In this document: piece after piece, positions 1-9,053 of the stretch
How positions within the stretch are numbered: position 1 is the stretch's first letter
How the letters are laid out: the number at the start of each line of letters is the position of its first letter
DNA from: Candidatus Eremiobacter antarcticus
Lineage (GTDB): Bacteria; Vulcanimicrobiota; Vulcanimicrobiia; Eremiobacterales; Eremiobacteraceae
Reading direction: 5' to 3'
Length of the DNA: 35,351 bases
Assembly (NCBI GenBank): GCA_003244105.1
Contig: QHBK01000002.1
Coordinates: 180,112-215,462 of the forward strand
Notes under the pieces: model-generated
Seen by the model: only the letters and a program-made list of their open reading frames with translations
Databases searched by the model: none
Told to the model about the DNA's origin: nothing
Program-made: the position numbers and the translations under genes

Positions 1-339
1 CACATGAACGTGCTGCTGGCCGAAGCGAACGTACCCTATTCGCAGCTGTTCGAGATGGATCAGATCAACCCGGAGTTCGAACACGCCGACGTGGCGCTCG
101 TGATCGGCGCCAACGACGTAACCAATCCGGCGGCTCGCAACGTCGCCAGCAGCCCGATCTACGGCATGCCGATCTTGGACGTCGATAAGGCTTCCAACGT
201 GGTTGTGCTCAAGCGCAGCATGAGCCCCGGCTTCGCCGGCATCGACAATCCCTTGTACGAGAACCCGAAGTGCACGATGCTGTTCGGCGACGCCAAGGAT
301 TCTGTTTCGAAGCTTGCTGCGGGTGTCGGCGCGGCCTGA
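1..339 (+). CDS. pntB: NAD(P) transhydrogenase subunit beta, C-terminal fragment (5' end outside window)
   Basis: This is the last 112 codons of the membrane-bound proton-translocating transhydrogenase beta subunit, which moves hydride between NAD(H) and NADP(H). The visible part is the cytosolic NADP(H)-binding domain III. It contains the family segment GANDVTNPAARNVASSPIYG (residues about 38-57) and the following YENPKCTMLFGDAK segment near the C terminus. The reading frame is open from base 1 with no credible internal start, so the gene begins before the window. It ends at TGA 337-339, and no strong terminator follows. The next gene lies on the opposite strand and converges on it. The identity is well supported by the highly conserved domain III motifs. 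Confidence 0.93.
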   Translation, partial: HMNVLLAEANVPYSQLFEMDQINPEFEHADVALVIGANDVTNPAARNVASSPIYGMPILDVDKASNVVVLKRSMSPGFAGIDNPLYENPKCTMLFGDAKDSVSKLAAGVGAA

Positions 340-360
340 CCGCGCATGTGCTAAACGGCG

Positions 361-771
361 CTAGTCGGTCCTCACTCTTGCTTCAGCGCGCTTCTTGGGT
401 CTCGGTCGAATGCCGGAACACAGCAGATCCATTCGCGTGATGCGACCGTCGCGTATGTCGCAGTAGAGTTGTTGCTCGACGACATACCACCGATCCTCAT
501 GCGATCGGGAGCGATAGCGAATCGCAAGACGATCCTGTACGGGCCGAATATCCGAATCCAGGAGCACCACGTGATCCGCGTCGCCGAACCCCTACGGAAG
601 TGTTCTGCTGCGCCTGCACCCTCCGCTTCGCGCAGGGCCGGGGGAACCAGCGCCCTGAACTTCGCATCGGGCGTGAAAACAGACCGGGATTTCAGCCCAG
701 TCGCGCTCGCGGAGCGCGTCGACAAAGCGCGCAGCAACTGCTTCCCCGTCAAGCGCATCTCTTACGACCAT
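361..771 (-). pseudogene. SnoaL-like / NTF2-fold protein, interrupted by two frameshifts
   Basis: No single frame covers this gene, but three pieces together read as one small NTF2-fold (SnoaL-like) protein. From ATG 771 the first frame gives MVVRDALDGEAVAARFVDAL and runs to about base 665. The next frame then supplies FRALVPPALREAEGAGAAEHFRR down to about base 590. The first frame then resumes with GFGDADHVVLLDSDIRPVQD and runs to the stop at 361-363. The second break falls in a short G run (CCGTAGGGGTTC on the minus strand, about 586-598), where one extra G would restore the family-typical order. The function of such proteins cannot be told from sequence, because the fold serves many enzymes and binding proteins. 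Either the gene is decayed or the assembly carries two single-base indels. Confidence 0.6.
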
Positions 772-790
772 GAGCGCACCTCCGCTGCGG

Positions 791-1318
791 CTAGATGGCT
801 TCGGTGACGATGTCCTCGTTCGTGTAGATGCAAATCTTGGCGGCGATCATCAAAGCTTCCCGCGCGATGTCGGCTGCAGTCATGCCGGTGTGGCGCAGCA
901 ACGCTTGGGCTGCGGCCTGCGCGTATGGACCGCCGCTGCCGATCGCTGCGACGTTGTCATCGGGCTCCACGACGTCGCCCGTGCCGGACAGCACGAAAAG
1001 ATGCTCGCTGTCGCCCACGATGAGGAGCGCCTCAAGGCGCCGCAAGTAGCGGTCGGTCCGCCACTCCTTGGCCAGTTCGACCGCGGCGCGAGTGAGATTG
1101 CCCCGGAATTCCGACAGCTTGCTTTCGAACTTGTCCAGCAGCGTGATGCCATCGGCTGCCGACCCAGCGAAGCCGGCCAACACCTTGCCGTCGCCGATGC
1201 GCCGAACCTTGCGCGCCTTGTGCTTCATCACGGTCTTGTCGAAGGTCACTTGGCCGTCGCCTGCGATCGCAAGATGCCCATCGCGACGGACTGCGCAGAT
1301 GGTCGTCGAACGCATCAT
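791..1318 (-). CDS. hslV: ATP-dependent protease subunit HslV (ClpQ)
   Basis: This is the proteolytic subunit of the HslUV protease, a proteasome-like N-terminal nucleophile threonine peptidase in the cytoplasm. The protein is 175 aa, normal for the family. It begins [20 protein letters not shown], and the Thr of the STTI motif (about residue 5) is the expected catalytic Thr1 after N-terminal processing. Other family signatures are [14 protein letters not shown] (residues about 20-33), [20 protein letters not shown] and the C-terminal [15 protein letters not shown]. The gene starts 19 bases after the trmFO stop, so it is the last gene of the topA-trmFO operon. Its ATPase partner hslU, usually the next gene, is absent here. 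A broken SnoaL-like gene follows instead. Confidence 0.95.
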   Translation of the reverse strand: MMRSTTICAVRRDGHLAIAGDGQVTFDKTVMKHKARKVRRIGDGKVLAGFAGSAADGITLLDKFESKLSEFRGNLTRAAVELAKEWRTDRYLRRLEALLIVGDSEHLFVLSGTGDVVEPDDNVAAIGSGGPYAQAAAQALLRHTGMTAADIAREALMIAAKICIYTNEDIVTEAI

Positions 1319-1337
1319 GCGGGGCAGTATGCTTTCC

Positions 1338-2702
1338 TCATGCCAAAGTCATCTCGGACGTCGCACGGTCGGCCCTCAAGGCGGCCGCGATGGCGTCGAT
1401 GTCTCTCAGCGCCCGCTCGGCCATGCGCGCGCGCCGCAAACGCTTGTCGCGCACTCGGGCAGAAGCCGCAAGCGGCGCCATGTACGCGAACGTCACGTTT
1501 TGCGGCTGGAAATCCGGGCTCGTCGCATCGCCGAGATAAGAGAGCAGGCTGCCGAGCGCAGTCGTATTCGGCGCCACCAATGGCGCCAAGCCTGCGGCGC
1601 GCGCGCGGGCGTTGATGCCCGCCAACAGGCCGGTCGCAACCGCTTCGACGTAGCCCTCGCAGCCGCTCACCTGTCCGGCCACGAAGACGTTCGGCGCCGG
1701 CCGCAGCGACAAATCGGCCGCCAACACGCGCGGCGCGTCGACAAAGGTGTTGCGGTGCATCACGCCGAGACGGAGCCACTCGGATTTCGCAAGCCCTGGC
1801 AGTTTTCCGAAGACCGTCTTTTGCGCGGGCCACGTTAGGCGCGTCTGAAAGCCGACCAGGTTGTAGGCCGTGCCCGCCGCATTCTCGCGGCGCAGCTGCA
1901 CGACGGCATACGGCTTGCGATCGCCGCCGAGCCCGACGGGTTTCAGCGGTCCAAAACGCAAGGTGTCCACGCCGCGCCGCGCCATCTCTTCCACCGGCAG
2001 GCAGCCTTCGAAGAACGGCACGCGGCCGCGCGCTTGCTCCTCTTCGAATCCGTGCGGGGCATGTTTTTCGGCGTCGCACAGATCCGTCACGAGCTCCTCA
2101 TATTGCGGCCGATCGAGCGGGATATTGAGGTAGTCGTCGCCGCCTTTGCCGTAGCGCGAGCCGGCGAACACTGCTGACATGTCGATGGAATCCGCTGCGA
2201 CGATCGGCGAGGCAGCGTCGTAGTAATGGAGATGCGGGCGGCCGCACAGCTGCGCGAGGGCGGCGGTCAAAGGCTCTGATGCGAGCGGCCCGCACGCGAT
2301 CACCGTCGGCGCCGCGGGATCGAGCGAGCGCACTTCTTCGCGACGCAGCTCGATCAGCGGATGACCGGTGATCCGCTCTTCGATGAACGTTGCGAACGCG
2401 TCACGATCGACGGCTAGCGCGCCGCCGGCCGGCACCGCAGTCTCGCGAGCGGCGCTGATGACGAGCGAATCTAACCGGCTCAACTCTTCCTTGAGCAAGC
2501 CGACCGCGTTTTCGACGGAGATGGCGCGCAAGCTGTTGCTGCAGACAAGTTCGGCGAGCCGCCCGGTCTTATGGGCCCCGGTCTGCACGTGCGGGCGCAT
2601 CTCGCATAAGCGCACGGCCATGCCGCGCTGCGCCGCTTGCCAAGCCGCTTCGCAGCCGGCCAGGCCTCCGCCAATCACGAGCAACTCGGCGCGGGCGCTC
2701 AC
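1338..2702 (-). CDS. trmFO: Methylenetetrahydrofolate-tRNA-(uracil-5-)-methyltransferase TrmFO
   Basis: This is a folate- and FAD-dependent enzyme that makes m5U54 in the T-loop of tRNA. The N-terminal dinucleotide-binding motif [19 protein letters not shown] is followed by the typical [20 protein letters not shown] segment. The central [20 protein letters not shown] and the C-terminal [20 protein letters not shown] are also family hallmarks. I place the start at GTG 2702, one base after the TGA of the upstream VOC gene, because the FAD motif lies only a few residues on. This gives 454 aa, close to the 435-450 aa of known TrmFO proteins. A longer reading from 2747 would overlap the VOC gene. 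Gene order topA-trmFO-hslV is well known from Firmicutes, apart from the inserted VOC gene. Confidence 0.95.
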   Translation of the reverse strand: MSARAELLVIGGGLAGCEAAWQAAQRGMAVRLCEMRPHVQTGAHKTGRLAELVCSNSLRAISVENAVGLLKEELSRLDSLVISAARETAVPAGGALAVDRDAFATFIEERITGHPLIELRREEVRSLDPAAPTVIACGPLASEPLTAALAQLCGRPHLHYYDAASPIVAADSIDMSAVFAGSRYGKGGDDYLNIPLDRPQYEELVTDLCDAEKHAPHGFEEEQARGRVPFFEGCLPVEEMARRGVDTLRFGPLKPVGLGGDRKPYAVVQLRRENAAGTAYNLVGFQTRLTWPAQKTVFGKLPGLAKSEWLRLGVMHRNTFVDAPRVLAADLSLRPAPNVFVAGQVSGCEGYVEAVATGLLAGINARARAAGLAPLVAPNTTALGSLLSYLGDATSPDFQPQNVTFAYMAPLAASARVRDKRLRRARMAERALRDIDAIAAALRADRATSEMTLA

Positions 2703-2703
2703 C

Positions 2704-3141
2704 TCAGAGAGTCCACTCCGGCGGAGGAGCTGTGGCGGTCGAGGCATCGATAGGACTCATCAAGCCAATCGCGATTCCATCCGGATCTTCGACGATCGCG
2801 TAACGCGCGCCCCAGAAGGCATCAAAGGGCGGCTGCAGGGCCCGATAGACGTCGCCTGTGAGTTCCTTGAAGCGCTGATCCACAGTCTCACGCTTGCAAA
2901 CACGGAACCCCAGCACGACCCTGCCGACGAGATCGGACCGTTGCGCCCAACCAGCATTCCACACCGGCGCGAAGCTCGGGCTGTCCAGCTCAACAAGAGC
3001 GCCGCTTTGAGCGCTGCTCGCTGCATGAAACATCTGCCCAGCCGAGTTCTCAAGCGGACGCGGAAACGCAATCCCCAACTGGCGGTAGAAACGCGGTGAG
3101 CGGCGCAGGTCGCTCGCGATGACGTTGACCTGGTCCAACAC
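2704..3141 (-). CDS. VOC-family (glyoxalase/bleomycin-resistance fold) protein
   Basis: A 145-aa cytoplasmic protein with the vicinal-oxygen-chelate fold. It opens MLDQVNVIASDLRRSPRFYR, the usual first beta-alpha unit in which a residue after F/Y starts the QLGI segment. It ends with the typical second-half signature YAIVEDPDGIAIGL. Only some of the classic metal-ligand positions are evident, so it could be a metal enzyme, a binding protein or a resistance-type sequestering protein, and the substrate cannot be assigned. Translation probably starts at GTG 3141, 30 bases after the topA stop. Its TGA is one base from the trmFO start, so it is embedded in the topA-trmFO operon and probably translated with it. 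Confidence 0.8.
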   Translation of the reverse strand: MLDQVNVIASDLRRSPRFYRQLGIAFPRPLENSAGQMFHAASSAQSGALVELDSPSFAPVWNAGWAQRSDLVGRVVLGFRVCKRETVDQRFKELTGDVYRALQPPFDAFWGARYAIVEDPDGIAIGLMSPIDASTATAPPPEWTL

Positions 3142-3171
3142 CGGGCTATCGTCTGGCGTCGCGTTGCTCCA

Positions 3172-5421
3172 TCAAGGGATGACGGGCTCGGCGCTTCGCG
3201 CCGGAGCGCCGTTGGCCGAGGGTGCCGGCAGCAGCCCGGCGACGGTGGCGGCGCCGGGCACGGCCGCTTCGCCCGCGGACGGCACCGGCTCGCTGAAACC
3301 ATGCCCGTGGTTACCGTCGACTGGACAGACGACTCGCCCGCCGCCGCGACCGATCTTGCGCACCAGAAACGACCCGCACTCGGCGCAAGCGGAGCCGACG
3401 ATCGGCTGGTCCCACGCGACGAAGTCGCAGGCCGGATATCGCTCGCAGCCGTAAAACGCCCGGCCGCGTTTGCTGCGCCGCTGCAGGATCCGGCCGCCGT
3501 CGCGCGGACAGACCACCCCTGCATCCTTGACGATGGGCTTCGTGGTCTTGCACTCTGGAAATCCGGTGCACGCGAGGAATTTGCCGAAGCGGCCGGTTTT
3601 TATCTTCATGGGGCGGTCGCAAACCGGACAGACCTCGTCCGTTTCGTCTTCGACCAACTCGACTTTGGGGAATGAGTCATCCGCGCGCTGCAGCTCCTCG
3701 GCGAAAGGAGCATAGAAGGTGCGGAGCAGCGAGACCCAGTCCTCGTGCGCTCCTTCGACGCGGTCCAGGCGGAGTTCCATCTGCGACGTGAAGTTCTCGT
3801 TGACGATCTGCGGAAACCACTGCGCAAGCATGTCGGTGACGACGAAGCCGATCTCTTGCGGAACGAACCGGCGGTCTTGCACTGTGACGTAGCCGCGGCC
3901 TTGGATGGTCTCGACGATGGCCGCGTAGGTGCTCGGCCTTCCGATGCCTTTCTCCTCGAGCGTCTTCACAAGGCTGGCTTCCGTGAAACGCGGTGGCGGC
4001 TGCGTCTCGTGCCTGTCCGGCGTGACCGCTCGCGGTTCGAGCGCTTGACCTTCGTTGACGTCGGGCAGATGCTTCCTGCGCTCCTCGTCATCCGATGCGT
4101 CTTCGTCTTTGGCCTCTTCGTAGATCGCGGAATGTCCGGCGAAGCGCAGAACGCTGCCGCTCGCTCGCAGCATGCAATCGCCCGCGGCGATGTCGACGGT
4201 GGTCTGATCGTAGACCGCGGGCGACATCTGGCTCGCGATGAAGCGCTGCCAGATCAAAGTGTAGATCTTCAGCGCAGGGCCGTCGAGATAAGGCTTGACT
4301 GAGTCGGGCGTGCGGGCAGCCTCGGTCGGCCGTATAGCTTCGTGCGCGTCTTGGGCGGTTTCCGAAACTTTGAACTGGCGGCCGCCGTGATATGCTTCTC
4401 CAAAGCGACCGACGATGTAATCGCGAGCCATGGCTTGGGCGGCTTCCGACAAGCGCGTTGAATCGGTCCGCATGTAGGTGATGAGACCGACGGTGCCTTG
4501 GTCGCCGAGATCGACGCCTTCGTAGAGGCCTTGAGCGAGCTGCATGGTCTTGCGAACGCGCATCTTGAGCCTGCGTGACGCTTCCTGCTGGAGCGTGCTG
4601 GTGGTGAAGGGGCTGCGCGCGAAGTCGCGCCGCTCCGTACGCTTGATCGCCTGCACCGAGAAGGACTCGCTCGCCAGGCGCTGCGCGAGCGCTTTGGCAT
4701 CGTCCTCCAGGGTAAGGTAGGCGCTCTTCGAGCCCACGGCTGCCGCGACGTCGTCCGGCAGGTTCAACTTCTTGCCGCCGACCGAGATGAGATCGGCGAC
4801 CAAGGTGTGGTCCCGGTCGTCGTGCCCTTCCGGCCAGAGCATCGCAGAAACGGTCCAGTACTCGCGCTTGACGAAGGCTTCGATCTCGCGCTCACGGTCG
4901 ACGATAAGGCGGACGGCCACCGATTGGACGCGCCCGGCGGACAAGCCGCCACGGATCTTGCGCCACAGGAGCGGAGACAGATTGTAGCCCACCAAGCGGT
5001 CGAGGATGCGTCGAGCCTGCTGTGCGTCGACGCGGTCGAGCTTGATCGTGCTGGGGTTCTTCAGCGCCTCTTGCACGGCGGTTTTCGTGATCTCGTGCAA
5101 CTCGATGCGCTGAGGGTTCTCGAGCTTGAGCAGTTCGGCCAAGTGCCACGCGATGGCCTCGCCCTCTCGGTCGGGGTCGGTAGCCAAGAACACGTGATCG
5201 TTCTTTTTGGCAGCTGCTCGCAGCTCTTTGATGACGTCGCCTTTGCCCTTGATGGTGACGTAGCTGGGTTGGAAGCCGTTCTCGACATCGACGCCCAAGC
5301 GGCTTTTCGGCAGATCGCGCACGTGGCCCACAGAAGCCAGCACCTGATAGCGCGAGCCCAAGAACTTCTTGAGCGTCCGCGCTTTGGCGGGCGATTCGAC
5401 GATGATCAGCGACTTGGACAC
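3172..5421 (-). CDS. topA: DNA topoisomerase I (type IA)
   Basis: Relaxes negative supercoils by single-strand passage. The N-terminal Toprim domain starts SKSLIIVESPAKARTLKKFL and carries ATDPDREGEAIAWHL. The catalytic tyrosine lies in LITYMRTDSTRLSE (about residue 315). GIGRPSTYAAIVETIQGRGY is the usual domain IV motif. Three C-terminal zinc-ribbon-like modules follow, starting CPVCDRPMKIKTGRFGKF, CPRDGGRI and CAECGSF. The third looks incomplete, and a proline/alanine-rich tail follows. I prefer GTG 5421 (749 aa), because GGAAAGG lies just upstream and the protein then begins like other TopA proteins. An ATG at 5448 would add nine residues. A consensus-like promoter lies at 5478-5507. The gene heads the operon with the VOC gene, trmFO and hslV. 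Confidence 0.96.
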   Translation of the reverse strand: MSKSLIIVESPAKARTLKKFLGSRYQVLASVGHVRDLPKSRLGVDVENGFQPSYVTIKGKGDVIKELRAAAKKNDHVFLATDPDREGEAIAWHLAELLKLENPQRIELHEITKTAVQEALKNPSTIKLDRVDAQQARRILDRLVGYNLSPLLWRKIRGGLSAGRVQSVAVRLIVDREREIEAFVKREYWTVSAMLWPEGHDDRDHTLVADLISVGGKKLNLPDDVAAAVGSKSAYLTLEDDAKALAQRLASESFSVQAIKRTERRDFARSPFTTSTLQQEASRRLKMRVRKTMQLAQGLYEGVDLGDQGTVGLITYMRTDSTRLSEAAQAMARDYIVGRFGEAYHGGRQFKVSETAQDAHEAIRPTEAARTPDSVKPYLDGPALKIYTLIWQRFIASQMSPAVYDQTTVDIAAGDCMLRASGSVLRFAGHSAIYEEAKDEDASDDEERRKHLPDVNEGQALEPRAVTPDRHETQPPPRFTEASLVKTLEEKGIGRPSTYAAIVETIQGRGYVTVQDRRFVPQEIGFVVTDMLAQWFPQIVNENFTSQMELRLDRVEGAHEDWVSLLRTFYAPFAEELQRADDSFPKVELVEDETDEVCPVCDRPMKIKTGRFGKFLACTGFPECKTTKPIVKDAGVVCPRDGGRILQRRSKRGRAFYGCERYPACDFVAWDQPIVGSACAECGSFLVRKIGRGGGRVVCPVDGNHGHGFSEPVPSAGEAAVPGAATVAGLLPAPSANGAPARSAEPVIP

Positions 5422-5477
5422 GCGGGCCTTTCCGCTCAGGACTGCCATACGGGACCGGCGCCCTCAGAGCGTTTCAA

Positions 5478-5507
5478 ACTATACACTAGGTTGTCAAGCG
5501 ATGTCAA
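5478..5507 (-). promoter_or_regulatory. Sigma-70-type promoter of the topA operon
   Basis: Read on the minus strand, a perfect -35 hexamer TTGACA (5507-5502) is separated by 18 bases from TATAGT (5483-5478). Transcription would start near 5470, about 20-50 bases before the candidate topA starts. A second TTGACA (5497-5492) lies inside the spacer but is too close to the -10 to work with it. The rest of the 5449-5726 intergenic stretch shows no gene. Its plus-strand half must contain the promoter of the cyclase gene, but I see no clear hexamers there. Confidence 0.7.
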
Positions 5508-5726
5508 AGGCGGGACAAGGACGTCGGCGGGATGCATGGCTACTTTAGGCTTCGGCTTGTTTGGATCTAATCAGCGCATAACGGAGGTTTCCGGCTCTGC
5601 GGGCAGGCTCCGCGCGTCGCGTGGCTATCATTATAAAGCGCTGAATTTGACGGCAGTGCGGCCGTCGCGGTCGCCGCCCCTCACTCACTCTAGGGTCAAA
5701 ACCTCAAATCAGGGAATAGGCGGCTG

Positions 5727-6527
5727 ATGTCCCCGCCACACGGCATAGAAGAACGGTTGGCCGTGCCTTTGCCATCGGGCACGGTCACTTTCTTGTTCAC
5801 AGACATTGAGGGCAGCACCCAACGTTGGGAAGCGCATCATGCTGCCATGGATGATGCCATCAAGCGGCACAACTCGCTCATGCGGTCCGCGATGAAGCAG
5901 CATGACGGCTTCGTGTTCAAGACGGTGGGCGACGCCTTCTGCGTGGCATTCGCGCGGGTTTCCGACGGCGTAGCCGCCGCGATCGACGCCCAAGACGCGC
6001 TCCAGAAGGGAGATTTTTCCGCGGTCGGGGGCCTGCGCGTTCGCATGGCCGTGCATGCCGGCGAAGCGTTCGAGCATGACGGCGATTACTTCGGGCCTGC
6101 TGTCAATCGCGCGGCGCGGCTCATGTCCGTCGGGCACGGCGGCCAAACCCTGGTTTCGGAGGCGACAAGGGCTCTGATCCGCAGCGATCTTCCGAAAGGC
6201 GTCGTCCTGACCGCTTTGGGTGCCCACCGTTTGAAAGACCTTCTCGAGGCTGAATCCGTCTGGCAGCTATCAACCGACCAAGCGGCCACCTCATTTCCGC
6301 CGCTCGCTGATCACTATTTTCGGGGCGGCCGGCATCGGCAAATCGCGGATTGCGGTCCAGATGGCGGCCGATATGCTCGATCGTTTCCCCGACGGAGTCT
6401 GGATAGCGGATCTTGCTCCCATCGCGGATCCGGATTCCGTATCGAGCGTGGTCGCCAAAGCCATCGAGATGAACCAATCAGAAGCGGAGCGGGTGGACGA
6501 GCTCATACCGCGCTGGCTCAAGGATAA
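5727..6527 (+). CDS. Class III adenylate/guanylate cyclase domain, N-terminal part of a broken cyclase/STAND-ATPase gene
   Basis: The first 175 residues are a class III nucleotide cyclase catalytic domain. FTDIEGSTQRWEAH contains the first metal-binding Asp, KTVGDAFCVAFARV the second, and GPAVNRAARLMSVG the transition-state Asn-Arg pair. So the domain looks catalytically complete. The domain ends with AHRLKDLLEAESVWQLS, after which the frame is wrong. The remaining residues, to the stop at 6525-6527, are out-of-frame translation of the ATPase that follows. In intact homologues this cyclase is fused to a STAND ATPase and TPR repeats as one long regulator. Here the fusion is cut near base 6300. 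The free cyclase domain might still be made, with about 80 meaningless C-terminal residues. Confidence 0.8.
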   Translation: MSPPHGIEERLAVPLPSGTVTFLFTDIEGSTQRWEAHHAAMDDAIKRHNSLMRSAMKQHDGFVFKTVGDAFCVAFARVSDGVAAAIDAQDALQKGDFSAVGGLRVRMAVHAGEAFEHDGDYFGPAVNRAARLMSVGHGGQTLVSEATRALIRSDLPKGVVLTALGAHRLKDLLEAESVWQLSTDQAATSFPPLADHYFRGGRHRQIADCGPDGGRYARSFPRRSLDSGSCSHRGSGFRIERGRQSHRDEPIRSGAGGRAHTALAQG

Positions 6528-7599
6528 GCGCTCGCTTCTGGTTCTTGACAACTGCGAGCACGTCGTCGAGCGCGTAGCACGCCTCGCAGACTCCATTCAT
6601 CGCTCTTGTCCGGAGGTGCGCATCGTCGCCACGTCGCGACAGGCGCTCGCGGTCGGCGGAGAAAAGCTGTGGCGCCTGCGATCCCTGGCGGTGCCGAGCA
6701 CGCATGCCGAACTCGACTCAGCCGCCGCCATACAATTCGGGGCCATCGCGCTCTTCGTCGACCGCGCGTCCCTTGTCGATCAGTCCTTCCGGCTCACCGA
6801 AGAGAGCGTGTCCGTGGTTGCTGACATCTGCCGGCGCCTAGACGGCATAGCGCTTGCCATCGAGTTGGCGGCCGCGCGGTTGAAGGTGCTGAGCGTCCGG
6901 AAGCTGGCGCAGAAACTGGACGAGCGATTCAAGATCCTCACGGGGGGCAGCCGCACTGCTTTGCCCCGGCAGCAGACGCTGAGGGCGCTCATCGACTGGA
7001 GTTACGACCTGCTCTCGCAGAAGGAGCAGATCCTTTTCAGCCGCCTTGGTATTTTCGCCGGCAGTTTTACTCTCGAGGCCGCGACGTCGGTCTGTGCAGA
7101 TCACGACATCGAGGAGATAGACGTCTTCGACCTCGTCGGGTCGCTTGCGGACAAGTCGCTCGTGGTGACGGGCGGCGACCAGGAACGCTATCACTTGCTC
7201 GAGTCCACGCGAGAGTATGCATTGGAAAGACTTTCCGCCAACGGCGAGCGCGAGCGCCTCGCACGCCGCCACGCCGAGCATTTTCTTTCGCTCGCCCGCG
7301 AAGCGGCGAATAGCTTCAACACGATGCCGCTGAATCGCTGGCTCGCCGGCGTCGAGATCGAACTTGAGAACTACCGGGCGGTCTTGGAGTGGGCGCTGAG
7401 AAAGGGGCAAGACACGGCCTTAGGCGGCGCGGTGGCAGCCGCGCTGGAATGTTTTTGGTGGCATGGCGGGGTCGAAGCCGAGGGCCGGCGTTGGATCAGC
7501 TTGGCCTTGGATCGAATCGATAAAGGCGAACACCCAGAAGAGACCGCTGCTTTGACGCATGCGCTCAGGCTCCTGACCTCGCGCTTGCTCTTTTCATGA
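6361..7599 (+). pseudogene. STAND/NB-ARC-type ATPase part of the broken cyclase fusion, truncated
   Basis: This frame carries the signalling-ATPase half that should be fused to the upstream cyclase. The Walker A motif (GAAGIGKS, coded by 6322-6345) lies before the first possible start codon at 6361, with no usable start upstream in frame. So this half cannot be made as a complete ATPase. Within the frame are Walker B (RSLLVLDNCEHVV), the sensor-like CPEVRIVATSRQAL, GIALAIELAAARLK, and a winged-helix segment LRALIDWSYDLLSQKEQILF. The protein stops after about 412 residues. The long TPR region that follows in most relatives is missing, so it seems damaged at both ends. About 30-40 residues usually lying between cyclase and Walker A are also absent. 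Confidence 0.7.
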
Positions 7600-7663
7600 A
7601 GCAGGCAGGAACCGAAGCGCAAAAGCGCTGAGTACGCGCCGAAATCAAAGGGGGGATGTGCTC

Positions 7664-7936
7664 GTGCCGCGATACATGATAGAACGCAACTTCAAGGACG
7701 GTTTATCAATTCCGATCACCGACGAAGGCGCCAAGAGCTGCGACAATGTCGTGCACAACAACGGAGACCTCGCCGTGACCTGGATCCATTCATATGTCTC
7801 CAAGGACAAGGCGAAGACGTTCTGTGTTTATGACGGCCCCAACGAAGAGGCCATTCGTCAGGCAGGTCAGCGCAACGGCCTGCCGGTTGACAACATCACA
7901 GAAGTGAGCGTCTTGGACCCCTACTTCTACCACTAA
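7664..7936 (+). CDS. DUF4242 (SCO4226-like) small protein
   Basis: A 90-aa protein beginning MPRYMIERNFKDGLSIPITD, the usual opening of the DUF4242 family, followed by AVTWIHSYVSKDKAKTFCVY and ITEVSVLDPYFYH. One family member, SCO4226 of Streptomyces, is a nickel-binding dimer with a ferredoxin-like fold. Whether this protein binds nickel is not visible from sequence, although His and Asp/Glu residues are available. I choose GTG 7664, because the purine run AAAGGGGGGA (7648-7656) sits about 7 bases upstream. A GTG at 7658 is too close to that run. It converges with oppF, and hairpins fill the 49-base gap. Confidence 0.85.
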   Translation: MPRYMIERNFKDGLSIPITDEGAKSCDNVVHNNGDLAVTWIHSYVSKDKAKTFCVYDGPNEEAIRQAGQRNGLPVDNITEVSVLDPYFYH

Positions 7937-7965
7937 GCCTCAAGGTCGACAGCGTCGAGGAATCC

Positions 7966-7984
7966 CGGATCGTGCGGCGATCCG
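7966..7984. terminator. Hairpin between convergent DUF4242 and oppF genes
   Basis: A perfect 7-bp inverted repeat, CGGATCG (7966-7972) / CGATCCG (7978-7984) with a 5-base loop, begins directly after the oppF stop codon. A smaller hairpin (TCGAC-agc-GTCGA, 7946-7958) lies next to the other gene. Neither has a T tract, so intrinsic termination is uncertain. The position between converging genes is what suggests the role. Confidence 0.4.
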
Positions 7985-7985
7985 C

Positions 7986-9053
7986 TTAGGCGACCGGCAC
8001 CGTGCGCGCTTTTGTCGTGGGACGGATCTCGGGTTGCTTTCCCCCCAGCTGCTCGACGGCATGGCACGCCACATAATGCCCGTCGTAGCTCTTGAACTCG
8101 GGCACCTCCGTTATGCAGCGTTCGAACGCTATCGGGCACCTCGTATGGAAGCGGCAGCCGCTGGGCGGGTTGACCGGCGAGGGGATGTCGCCTTGCAAGA
8201 TGATCCGCTCGCGGCGACCCTCGACTCGTGGATCGGGAATGGGAATGGCCGAGAGCAGCGACTGCGTGTACGGGTGCAGCGGCTGACGGTACAGCTCTTC
8301 ACGATCCGCGAGTTCCATGAGCTTGCCCACGTACATCACCGCGACGCGGTCGGAGATATGGCGCACGACCGACAGATCGTGGGCGATGAACAGATAGGTC
8401 AAGCCGAACTGGTCCTGTAGATCCTGGAGCAAGTTGACGACCTGCGCCTGGATGGAGACGTCCAGGGCGGACACGGGCTCGTCGGCGACGATGAACTTAG
8501 GGCTGACAGCGAGCGCCCGCGCGACGCCGATGCGCTGCCGTTGCCCGCCTGAAAATTCGTGCGGGTATCTGTTGGCATGGTACGCCGACAACCCCACCGT
8601 GCGCAGGAGGTCGTGCACCTTCGCGTCGACATCCTTGCCTCGAGCCAGCTTGTGGATATGCAGCGGCTCGGCGATGATGTCGCCGACCGTCATGCGCGGA
8701 TTGAGGCTGGCATAGGGATCCTGAAAGATGATCTGGATGTCTTTGCGGAGCCGCCGGACTTGGGCGCGGGTCATCTTCAGAATATTCTGGCCCTCGAAGT
8801 ACGCCGCGCCGGAAGTAGCCGGAAGCAGGCGCAGGAGCAGACGTCCCACAGTCGTCTTGCCGGATCCCGATTCGCCGACCAAGCCCAGCGTTTCGCCTGC
8901 GGCAATCGAGAAATCAACGCCATCCACCGCACGCACGTCACCGATGTGGCGCGAAAGCAGCCCGGCGTGGATCGGAAAGTACTTGTAGAGGTCTTGGACG
9001 GCGACCAAATCGGTCGTCGGTTCGGTCACCGGCGCCTCTTGCAGAACGCTCAC
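7986..9053 (-). CDS. Oligopeptide/dipeptide ABC transporter ATP-binding protein (OppF/DppF-like)
   Basis: A 355-aa ABC ATPase of the peptide/nickel importer class. It has Walker [20 protein letters not shown] (about residues 54-72), the Q-loop [19 protein letters not shown], the signature [15 protein letters not shown], Walker [14 protein letters not shown] and the switch His in [10 protein letters not shown]. The C-terminal oligopeptide-type region holds [15 protein letters not shown], a Cys-containing motif of the family. Its start overlaps the oppD stop by four bases (ATGA), so the two are translationally coupled and likely form a heterodimer. No permease or binding-protein gene lies nearby, so the substrate (peptide, nickel or other) cannot be named. 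Confidence 0.93.
   Translation of the reverse strand: MSVLQEAPVTEPTTDLVAVQDLYKYFPIHAGLLSRHIGDVRAVDGVDFSIAAGETLGLVGESGSGKTTVGRLLLRLLPATSGAAYFEGQNILKMTRAQVRRLRKDIQIIFQDPYASLNPRMTVGDIIAEPLHIHKLARGKDVDAKVHDLLRTVGLSAYHANRYPHEFSGGQRQRIGVARALAVSPKFIVADEPVSALDVSIQAQVVNLLQDLQDQFGLTYLFIAHDLSVVRHISDRVAVMYVGKLMELADREELYRQPLHPYTQSLLSAIPIPDPRVEGRRERIILQGDIPSPVNPPSGCRFHTRCPIAFERCITEVPEFKSYDGHYVACHAVEQLGGKQPEIRPTTKARTVPVA

Noticed and set aside
770-1615. 281-codon plus-strand frame over hslV and the end of trmFO
   Set aside because: It is antisense to two conserved genes and crosses their junction.
5492-5497. Second TTGACA as the -35 of topA
   Set aside because: Only eight bases separate it from the TATAGT hexamer. 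The outer TTGACA gives the right 18-base spacing.
4807-5727. 306-codon plus-strand frame opposite topA
   Set aside because: It is antisense to a clearly conserved topA. GC-rich coding DNA gives long shadow frames, and the translation has no domain resemblance.
7616-7629. Hairpin AGCGC-AAAA-GCGCT as a terminator after the ATPase gene
   Set aside because: The stem is only 5 bp and no T tract follows. The DUF4242 gene starts soon after.
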